Shown: positions 36,246 through 42,246 of the stretch, in pieces
How the letters are laid out: each line of letters begins with the position of its first letter
Position numbering within the stretch: the stretch's first letter is position 1
Source of the DNA: Adlercreutzia shanghongiae
GTDB lineage: Bacteria > Actinomycetota > Coriobacteriia > Coriobacteriales > Eggerthellaceae
Assembly (NCBI RefSeq): GCF_035830635.1
Contig: NZ_JAYMFI010000011.1
Location: 155,038-219,037, forward strand
Reading direction: 5' to 3'
DNA length: 64,000 nt
The notes under the pieces: model-generated
The model's input: the letters and a program-made list of their open reading frames with translations, nothing else
Told to the model about the DNA's origin: nothing
Database searches by the model: none
Position numbers and translations under genes: made by a program

Positions 36246-36326
36246 GGGGGAATTAGGCCAGTGGCAGACCGCCGTGGGGCCCTCCAACAGAGACGCGGTG
36301 CGGAGGTTCGATTCCTCCATTCCCCC
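36246..36326 (+). other. tRNA-like sequence, possibly degenerate or with an expanded anticodon region
   Basis: An 8-base acceptor-like stem GGGGGAAT/ATTCCCCC and a perfect T-arm (GGAGG, loop TTCGATT, CCTCC) are present, with a D-arm-like GGCC/GACC stem. The middle has no normal 7-base anticodon loop. Instead ACCGC (36268-36272) pairs with GCGGT (36295-36299) across a 22-base loop. No CCA is encoded. It lies 7 bases before a proper tRNA-Arg. It could be a decayed tRNA, a tRNA with an insertion, or a tRNA mimic. Confidence 0.5.
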
Positions 36327-36333
36327 TAGACGC

Positions 36334-36410
36334 CGGGGCGTAGCCCAATCGGATAGAGCGCCCGCCTCCTAAGCGGGAGGTTGCCGGATCGTACCCGGCC
36401 GCCCCGGCCA
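36334..36410 (+). tRNA. tRNA-Arg (anticodon CCT)
   Basis: The 77-base gene has acceptor CGGGGCG/CGCCCCG, anticodon stem CCCGC/GCGGG with loop CTCCTAA (anticodon CCT, reads AGG), T-stem GCCGG/CCGGC and encoded CCA. Two oddities are a C-A mismatch in the D-stem (GCCC/GAGC) and a T-loop ATCGTAC in place of TTCGANN. AGG codons are frequent in the prophage genes and rare in the host genes of this window. Confidence 0.88.
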
Positions 36411-36424
36411 TTTCCATGCCATCC

Positions 36425-36487
36425 AACTATCAGAAATTGATAGCAGAACTATCAGAAATTGATTCTCCCGAACGGGAACCTTTACTA
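36425..36487 (+). promoter_or_regulatory. Tandem operators and promoter of the early operon
   Basis: Two 17-base copies of AACTATCAGAAATTGAT start at 36425 and 36447, a 22-base period or two helical turns. Each contains a TATCA-N5-TGAT(A/T) inverted repeat. They abut a promoter TTGATT (36459-36464), 17-base spacer, TTACTA (36482-36487), whose spacer holds TCCCG-AA-CGGGA. The layout suggests cooperative repression of the rightward operon. Confidence 0.6.
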
Positions 36488-36545
36488 GCAACAGAGCGCT
36501 CGCCGCCCTCGCGGGCAGTGCGCGCCGAGATCGAGAGGAAATCGA

Positions 36546-36830
36546 ATGTGCGAGATCAGAGAGGAGATTCGGCGCCTGTGCAAGGAGCTGGGCATCAGCC
36601 AGACGGAGCTGGCGCGCCAGCTGACGGCCCAGGGCCGCTACCGAGTGAACTCGAGCGAGTTCTCCCAGTTCATGCAGGGTCTGAACACCCCGAAGGGGAA
36701 CCGCGTCCTGACGGACGCCCTGGCGCTGCTCGTGAACGAGCGGGACTATCGCGAGAACCTGGTGCGCCGCGCCAAGCACGAGGAGGTCCTGCCGGGCACG
36801 TGCAACGCCCCGGCGTTTACCGGCAACTGA
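36546..36830 (+). CDS. Small phage HTH protein
   Basis: The 94-residue protein has an XRE-like helix-turn-helix (EIRRLCKELGISQTELARQL, NSSEFSQFMQG). A GAGAGGAAATC site lies upstream of the ATG. As first gene of the rightward operon behind tandem operators it is in a Cro-like position. No catalytic residues are evident. Confidence 0.75.
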   Translation: MCEIREEIRRLCKELGISQTELARQLTAQGRYRVNSSEFSQFMQGLNTPKGNRVLTDALALLVNERDYRENLVRRAKHEEVLPGTCNAPAFTGN

Positions 36831-36891
36831 GGCCCGAGAGGCGGCGGTCCTTCGCGGAGGCCGTCGCCCGCGCAATCAGAGAGGAGAAGAG

Positions 36892-37182
36892 ATGCAGGGC
36901 ACAAAAAAGCGCCGCCCCGACCAAGGAAAACGGCGCAGCAGCGGGAACGTGACCGCTGACCAGATTGTATCAAAGATCGCGCTTCTGTGCGCGTCGGCAG
37001 CGGCGCTCATCGCCGCCTCGTCGGCAGGGGGCGCAGACGCCCTCGTCGTCTGCGTGGCGGCCTACGGCGGAATCGTGGCCGGCTACGCGGTCGGCAGGAG
37101 CGAGGCGGCGCCGCGCCGCAGGGTGCACCGCAGGCGCGCGCCGAGGGGAGACGTGAGCATACCGAGAGGAGCCGCGAGATGA
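36892..37182 (+). CDS. Small phage membrane protein
   Basis: The 96-residue product has a basic N-terminus, two hydrophobic helices (about 27-45 and 50-68) and an Arg-rich tail. AGAGAGGAGAAGAG precedes the ATG and its stop overlaps the antirepressor start (ATGA). I do not recognise a family. Confidence 0.65.
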   Translation: MQGTKKRRPDQGKRRSSGNVTADQIVSKIALLCASAAALIAASSAGGADALVVCVAAYGGIVAGYAVGRSEAAPRRRVHRRRAPRGDVSIPRGAAR

Positions 37183-37952
37183 GCGGAATCAAGATTTTCG
37201 ACAACCCGGAGTTCGGAGCGGTCCGGACATCCGAGCAGGACGGGGAGATCCTGTTCTGCGCCAAGGACGTGGCCGTGGCGCTCGGCTACAAGGACCCGAC
37301 CAACGCAATCAAGCTGCATTGCAAGGGGGTGGTAAAACGCCACCCCCTTCAGACGCCAGGGGGAACCCAGGAGGTGCGCTTCATCGGCGAGCCGGACGTG
37401 TTCCGACTCATCGTGTCGAGCAAGCTGCCGAGCGCCCAGCGCTTCGAGGCGTGGCTCTACGAGGAGGTACTGCCGGCAATCCGCCGCGGCGGGGCCTACG
37501 TGGCCTCGATGCCCGACGAGACGCCCGAGCAACTCATCGCACGGGCGCTGGCGGCGGCCCAGGAGGCGCTGGCCCGCAAGAGCGCCCAGATAGACGAGAT
37601 GCGCCCCAAGGCGCTGTTCGCCGACGCGGTGTCCGCGTCGAGCACGAGCATCCTCATCGGAGACCTCGCCAAGATCCTCAAGCAGAACGGCTACGACACT
37701 GGCCAGGTGCGCCTGTTCGAGCAGCTGCGCGGCGAGGGCTTCCTCATGAAGCAGGGCGCCTCGCGCAACATGCCGACCCAGCGCGCCGCCGAGGCGGGGC
37801 TGTTCGAGGTCAAGGAGTCCACGTTCCAGAACCCCGACGGGTCGGTGCGCGTGATCAAGACAACCAAGGTGACCGGCAAGGGCCAGGTGTTCTTCCTGAA
37901 CCGCTACCTCGGCAAGGGCAACTGGGACGAGGGGGTGCTCGACCGTGATTAA
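37179..37952 (+). CDS. Phage antirepressor (BRO-N plus KilAC)
   Basis: The 257-residue protein has an N-terminal BRO domain (LFCAKDVAVALGYKDPTNAI, FEAWLYEEVLPAIRRGGAYV) and a C-terminal KilAC-type antirepressor domain (FADAVSASSTSILIGDLAKILKQNGY, TGKGQVFFLNRYL). Such proteins counter phage repressors to permit lytic growth, which fits the non-cleavable-looking repressor upstream. It is translationally coupled on both sides. Confidence 0.92.
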   Translation: MSGIKIFDNPEFGAVRTSEQDGEILFCAKDVAVALGYKDPTNAIKLHCKGVVKRHPLQTPGGTQEVRFIGEPDVFRLIVSSKLPSAQRFEAWLYEEVLPAIRRGGAYVASMPDETPEQLIARALAAAQEALARKSAQIDEMRPKALFADAVSASSTSILIGDLAKILKQNGYDTGQVRLFEQLRGEGFLMKQGASRNMPTQRAAEAGLFEVKESTFQNPDGSVRVIKTTKVTGKGQVFFLNRYLGKGNWDEGVLDRD

Positions 37953-38517
37953 GGTGCCGGCATCCGTGCTCAAGGCGGCCCAGCTGTTCACCGCCGCCTC
38001 GGGGCCCATGGCCCGCGTGAGCGTCCGAGGGGGCGAGTCGTTCTTCGACGTGTGCGCCACCGACCGCTTCTGCGTGTTCCGCGCGTTCAACGCCGGGCTG
38101 TCCAAGGGCGGCGAGGAGATGACCGTCGACGTGTCCGACCTCGCCAAGAAGCTGCGCGCGGGCGACGGGACGGTCGAGCTGTCCGACGTGGGCGGCGGCT
38201 ACGTCCGCGCCGACGTCGTCGACGGTAGGCGCCGCTTCATGCGCCTGGTGGGCGAGATGCTCAAGTCCACCGACGCCAAGTTCCCCAACGCCCGCGACCT
38301 GGTGCCGCCCGACGCCGCCCCGGCCGTGGGCCTCGCCCTGGCCGACCCGAAGCACGTGCTGCGCGCGTGCCGCGCCGCCGAGGCGCTCAAGTCGGCGGGC
38401 GTGGAGGTGGGCTTCCTGCCCCGCGACAAGGGCGAGGCGCCCCTGCTCTTCGATCTTGCCCCGGGCAAGGAGGGGCTGTGCGCCCTCGCCCTCGTGGCGC
38501 CGAAGGTGCGGCGATGA
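37945..38517 (+). CDS. Possible sliding-clamp-like phage protein
   Basis: The 190-residue product starts at a GTG that overlaps the antirepressor gene. The pattern FFDVCATDRFCVFRAFN followed by MTVDVSDLAKKLRAG and VELSDVGGGYVRAD resembles the ATDGxRL and lxxxlk segments of DnaN-type clamp domains, but the protein is about half the usual length. It precedes helicase, methylase and polymerase genes, which fits a processivity or replication role. The assignment is tentative. Confidence 0.45.
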   Translation: MIKVPASVLKAAQLFTAASGPMARVSVRGGESFFDVCATDRFCVFRAFNAGLSKGGEEMTVDVSDLAKKLRAGDGTVELSDVGGGYVRADVVDGRRRFMRLVGEMLKSTDAKFPNARDLVPPDAAPAVGLALADPKHVLRACRAAEALKSAGVEVGFLPRDKGEAPLLFDLAPGKEGLCALALVAPKVRR

Positions 38518-39860
38518 GCGGCATCGAGCTGTACTCCCACCAGGAGACCGCGCTCGCGCTGCTGCGCGCCAACGACGGCTTCGCCCTGTTCATGGAGCAG
38601 GGCACCGGCAAGACTTTCCCCGTGCTCTTCCGGCTCGCCGAGCTGGCGGGGCAGGGCAAGGTCAGGAGCGCGCTCGTGGTGGCCCCCAAGGCCGTCTGCG
38701 ACGGCTGGCGCGAGAAGATAGGGCAGCTGTCGGGGGAGCAGCGCCGCCAGCTCGGCTCCATCGAGCTGCGCATCGCCTCCTACGACATAGCGTGGCGGCG
38801 CGGCGACATAGCGGACGGGACCTTCGACGCCGTGGTGCTCGACGAGTCCCACTACGTGAAGTCGCCCTCGGCCAACCGCACCAAGGCGTGCATCAGGATA
38901 GCCTCGCGGGCGCGCTACCGGTGGATCCTCACCGGCACGCCGACGTCCAACGGGCAGCTGTGCAACCTGTGGTCGCAGATGGCCGTCGTCGACCCCGTCG
39001 CGGTAGTCTCGCGCGGCCGGGAGTACATATACCCGGGGTGCCTGGGAGGGGACTCCTACTACAAGTGGATCGAGCGCGTGGCGCTGCTGGACAAGTGGCG
39101 CAAGCCGCGCAAGTACATCGACGTGCAGGGCGTCCAGGAGGCCGTGGGCGCGCTGTCCTACCGCATCACCAAGGCCGAGTGCCTCGATTTGCCCGAGAAG
39201 CTGCCCGACGAGGTCCTGCGCGTGTCGCTCGACCAGACGGTCAAGCCCAAGTATCGCTCCATGGCGAAGAGCTCGGCGATCCTCGAGCTGGACGCCCTGG
39301 CGGGCAACCCGCTGGCGCGCTCGCTGAGGCTTCGCCAGATCGCCTCGGGCTTCATCGACACCGACGACGGCCGCGTGGAGCTGGCCTGCCGCAAGCCCGC
39401 CGCGCTCAGGGAGTTCATAGGCGGCTTCGAGGGCAAGTTCGTGGTGTTCTGCGAGTTCCGCCGCTCCATCGACGAGGTGTCCTCCGTGCTCGCCGCCGAG
39501 GGCGTCGGCCACGTCGTGCTGGACGGCCGCAGCCCCGACAAGGGGGTGTGGAGGGAGTTCCAGGCGGACCCGACGGTGAGGGCGATTATCTGTCAGTACC
39601 AGACCGGATCCGCCGGCATCGACCTCTACGCCGCCGACACGTGCATCTTCTACGAGCCGACGCTCAGGAGCGACCTCAACGAGCAGGCGCGCGACCGCAT
39701 CCACCGCGTGGGGCAGACCCGCGCGTGCTCCTACTACTACATGCTCACCGAGGGCACCGTCGAGACGGCCATCTACCGCGCGCTGCGCAACTACGAGGAC
39801 TTCTCCGAGGCCCTGCTCACGGAGTACCTCTCCGAGTACACGAAGGGGGAGAGGCTATGA
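38514..39860 (+). CDS. SNF2-type DEAD-like helicase
   Basis: The 448-residue protein has LFMEQGTGKTF (Walker A variant), VVAPKAV, VVLDESHYVK (DESH box), ILTGTPTSN, and C-terminal SF2 motifs FCEFRRSIDE, QTGSAGIDL and QARDRIHRVGQTRACSYY. The last set is typical of SNF2-family phage helicases. It acts on double-stranded DNA, probably in replication or remodelling. Start and stop overlap the neighbours by ATGA. Confidence 0.93.
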   Translation: MSGIELYSHQETALALLRANDGFALFMEQGTGKTFPVLFRLAELAGQGKVRSALVVAPKAVCDGWREKIGQLSGEQRRQLGSIELRIASYDIAWRRGDIADGTFDAVVLDESHYVKSPSANRTKACIRIASRARYRWILTGTPTSNGQLCNLWSQMAVVDPVAVVSRGREYIYPGCLGGDSYYKWIERVALLDKWRKPRKYIDVQGVQEAVGALSYRITKAECLDLPEKLPDEVLRVSLDQTVKPKYRSMAKSSAILELDALAGNPLARSLRLRQIASGFIDTDDGRVELACRKPAALREFIGGFEGKFVVFCEFRRSIDEVSSVLAAEGVGHVVLDGRSPDKGVWREFQADPTVRAIICQYQTGSAGIDLYAADTCIFYEPTLRSDLNEQARDRIHRVGQTRACSYYYMLTEGTVETAIYRALRNYEDFSEALLTEYLSEYTKGERL

Positions 39861-40591
39861 GACCACGGCTTTTCATGGGCGACTGTCTGGATATCATAGC
39901 CGATCTGCCCGGCCACAGCGTGGACATGGTGCTCTGCGACCCTCCTTACGGCTGTACGAGGAACAAGTGGGACTGCGCCGTGGACCTCGGCGCGCTGTGG
40001 GACGGGCTGCTGCGCGTTACCCGGCCCGGGGCGGCTGTGGTCATGTTCGGCAGCGGCATGTTCACGAGCGACCTCATGCAATCCAATCGGAAGATGTGGA
40101 GATACAACCTCGTGTGGCGCAAGACGAACCCGACGGGCTTCTTGAACGCGAGGCGCCAGCCGCTGCGCGCCCACGAGGACATCGTTGTCTTCTGCGACCG
40201 CCAGACCGCCTACAACCCCGTAATGACAAAAGGCCCCAGGAAGGTTTCCTCGGCCGAGCACCGCCGCAACTCGAGGCTGTCGGACAACTACGGCGCCTAC
40301 GAGCCCAGCGGGTACGACTCCGACGAGCGATACCCGACGAGCGTCCTCACCTTCCCCAGGGACACGCAGAGAAGCCCCCTGCACCCGACGCAGAAGCCCG
40401 TGGCGCTCCTGGAGATGCTGGTGCGCATGTACTCGGACGAGGAGGCGACCGTGCTGGATTGCTTCATGGGATCCGGCTCGACGGGCGTCGCCTGCGCGAG
40501 GACGGGCCGCGGATTCGTGGGCATCGAGGTCGACGAGGGCTACTACGAAGTGGCGAGAGAGAGGATCGAGGCCGAATGCTCAGATACATAA
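39857..40591 (+). CDS. DNA methyltransferase, N6-adenine/N4-cytosine type
   Basis: The 244-residue protein has motif IV DPPYG near the N-terminus (VLCDPPYGCTRNKWD) and motif I near the C-terminus (DCFMGSGSTGVACARTGRGFVGIE), giving beta-class order. The catalytic DPPY context could methylate adenine N6 or cytosine N4. There is no cognate nuclease gene nearby, so it is an orphan methylase, likely protecting phage DNA or marking sites. Confidence 0.92.
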   Translation: MRPRLFMGDCLDIIADLPGHSVDMVLCDPPYGCTRNKWDCAVDLGALWDGLLRVTRPGAAVVMFGSGMFTSDLMQSNRKMWRYNLVWRKTNPTGFLNARRQPLRAHEDIVVFCDRQTAYNPVMTKGPRKVSSAEHRRNSRLSDNYGAYEPSGYDSDERYPTSVLTFPRDTQRSPLHPTQKPVALLEMLVRMYSDEEATVLDCFMGSGSTGVACARTGRGFVGIEVDEGYYEVARERIEAECSDT

Positions 40592-42246
40592 GCCTTTTCA
40601 GCGGCATAGAGGCCGCGTCGGTCGCCTGGGAGCCCCTGGGATGGGAGCCCGTGGCGTTCAGCGAGATAGAACCGTTCCCGTGCGCCGTATTAGCGGAGCG
40701 GTTCCCGGAAGTGCCCAACCTGGGCGACATAACCGAAATCGATTGGAAGGAGGTGCTCGATGAGCTCGGAGAAGTCGACCTCATCGTCGGCGGAAGCCCT
40801 TGCCAGAGCTTCTCTGTCGCAGGGAACAGGGCCGGCCTCGCGGGAGAGTCCGGCCTCATGTTCGAGTACATACGAGCTGTTCGCGAGGTCCGTCCGAGAT
40901 ACTTTGTCTGGGAGAACGTCCCGGGAGCGCTCTCGAGCGAGGGCGGGGCTGCTTTCGGACAGCTGCTCCGGGAAATGGATGCGCTCGGGTACGGTCTGGC
41001 GTGGCGAGTTCTCGACGCGCAGTTCTTCGGCGTGGCCCAGCGGCGCGAGCGTGTGTTTCTTGTCGGATGTCTTGGAGACGGGGGAGCACCTGCGGAGGTA
41101 CTGTTTGAGCCCGAGGGCCTGCGCTGGGATACTCCGTCGAGCCGAGACAAGAGGAAAGCCCTTGCCGCCGCTGCTCTACAGGGCGCTGTGGAGCGTCATC
41201 CTGGAGCACCTGGGCAAGGCGATGACGGAGCTGACCGATGCCGACCTCGACGAGTTCGAGGACAAGGGCAAGAGGCTGTCCCTGCCTGCACCCTCCAGGT
41301 TCGCTGCGGGTGCGCCGGGGGGGGCAAGGGAGCCCTGATACAGGAGGAGGTGAGCGCCACGCTCTCGACCTCCAACGTGCAGACGCTGTTCCAGCCGATC
41401 GGGTTCCCCTATAACGCAGCCGGCAATGCCGCTGGCTACGGGATGGGCGAGAACGTCGCACCTACTATTCGCGCGGCTAGATCCGGCGAGAATGCCGTGC
41501 TGTGCATCCAGGGCACCGTCGCCAACGGCAAGCGCATGGGCCAGAACGGCTCGGGCGTGTGCGTGGACGGCTCGTGCTACACGCTCGACACCATCGACCC
41601 CCACGCGGTCTGCTACGCGCAGAACCAGCGGTACGAGGTCCGCGCCGAGAACGGCGACGGAGCCATCTGCGGGGCGCTGCCCGCCAACCCGTCGGGAAAG
41701 CAGCTCCAGTTCGTGGCCTACGCCATCCCCTCTAACGCCATAGGCGCGCCCAACAGCGGCACCAACAGCTCCATGGCCGTGGAGGAGCTGTGCCCCACCA
41801 TGAAGTCGGACGGAAAGGCCCACGCGGTCGTCTGCATGGCCGACGGCAACGCCAAGGCCGCCGTGGACGAGGACATGTGCGGCTCCCTGAAGGTGGGGGG
41901 GGGGTCGGCCGTTCGTTGCGTACCGAGCAACGGGGAGGACATCGTCGGTGCCCTCTGCGCACGGGACAGCAAGGGAGTCGGCAGCCAGTGCGTCGGAGAG
42001 GGGAAGGTGATAGCGATGGCCTGTGAGCGCATCGAGCCGCCCGAGTACATCGTGCGGCGGCTGACCCCCACCGAGTGCGAGCGGCTTCAGGGCTTCCCGG
42101 ACGGGTGGACCGATGTCGAGCACAAGGGCAAGCCCGCCAGCGACGCAGCCCGCTACAAGGCGCTCGGCAACTCCATGGCCGTGCCGGTCATGCGCTGGAT
42201 AGGGGAGCGCATCGAGGAGGTGGAGCTGTGGAGCTTGCTGACCTAG
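40576..42246 (+). CDS. DNA cytosine-5 methyltransferase with large repeat-containing target-recognition region
   Basis: The 556-residue protein has C5 motifs in order: I (SLFSGIEAAS), IV (GGSPCQSFSVAG), VI (WENVPG), VIII (AQRRERVFLVG), then about 320 residues, then IX (RRLTPTECERLQGFP) and X (YKALGNSMAVPVMRWI). The large variable region holds several loose repeats of the form PTL-x-G-x-AV (about 41340-42030). Part of it (41060-41335) is overlapped by another frame that reads as protein. It starts inside the end of the upstream methylase gene. Confidence 0.92.
   Translation: MLRYISLFSGIEAASVAWEPLGWEPVAFSEIEPFPCAVLAERFPEVPNLGDITEIDWKEVLDELGEVDLIVGGSPCQSFSVAGNRAGLAGESGLMFEYIRAVREVRPRYFVWENVPGALSSEGGAAFGQLLREMDALGYGLAWRVLDAQFFGVAQRRERVFLVGCLGDGGAPAEVLFEPEGLRWDTPSSRDKRKALAAAALQGAVERHPGAPGQGDDGADRCRPRRVRGQGQEAVPACTLQVRCGCAGGGKGALIQEEVSATLSTSNVQTLFQPIGFPYNAAGNAAGYGMGENVAPTIRAARSGENAVLCIQGTVANGKRMGQNGSGVCVDGSCYTLDTIDPHAVCYAQNQRYEVRAENGDGAICGALPANPSGKQLQFVAYAIPSNAIGAPNSGTNSSMAVEELCPTMKSDGKAHAVVCMADGNAKAAVDEDMCGSLKVGGGSAVRCVPSNGEDIVGALCARDSKGVGSQCVGEGKVIAMACERIEPPEYIVRRLTPTECERLQGFPDGWTDVEHKGKPASDAARYKALGNSMAVPVMRWIGERIEEVELWSLLT
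40760..41338 (+). CDS. Overlapping out-of-frame gene inside the C5 methyltransferase
   Basis: This 192-codon frame is shifted by one base relative to the methyltransferase. It begins at an ATG with AAGGAGG 6 bases upstream. From about 41060 the frame shows normal GC3 codon bias and a protein-like sequence, SDVLETGEHLRRYCLSPRAC and GILRRAETRGKPLPPLLYRA, ending with an acidic helix (MTELTDADLDEFEDKG). From memory, the LSPRACAGILRRAExRGK segment occurs in small phage proteins next to C5 methylases. The first 90 residues are Ser/Arg-rich and less convincing. Confidence 0.6.
   Translation: MSSEKSTSSSAEALARASLSQGTGPASRESPASCSSTYELFARSVRDTLSGRTSRERSRARAGLLSDSCSGKWMRSGTVWRGEFSTRSSSAWPSGASVCFLSDVLETGEHLRRYCLSPRACAGILRRAETRGKPLPPLLYRALWSVILEHLGKAMTELTDADLDEFEDKGKRLSLPAPSRFAAGAPGGAREP

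Noticed and set aside
36246..36326. Calling this sequence a tRNA-His or tRNA-Trp
   Set aside because: A GTG and a CCA triplet can be picked out, and the 8-bp acceptor hints at His, but neither triplet lies in a 7-base loop on a 5-bp stem.
36416..36952. A 178-codon frame beginning in the tandem operators after tRNA-Arg
   Set aside because: It translates operators and overlaps the well-supported HTH gene in another frame; no ribosome site.
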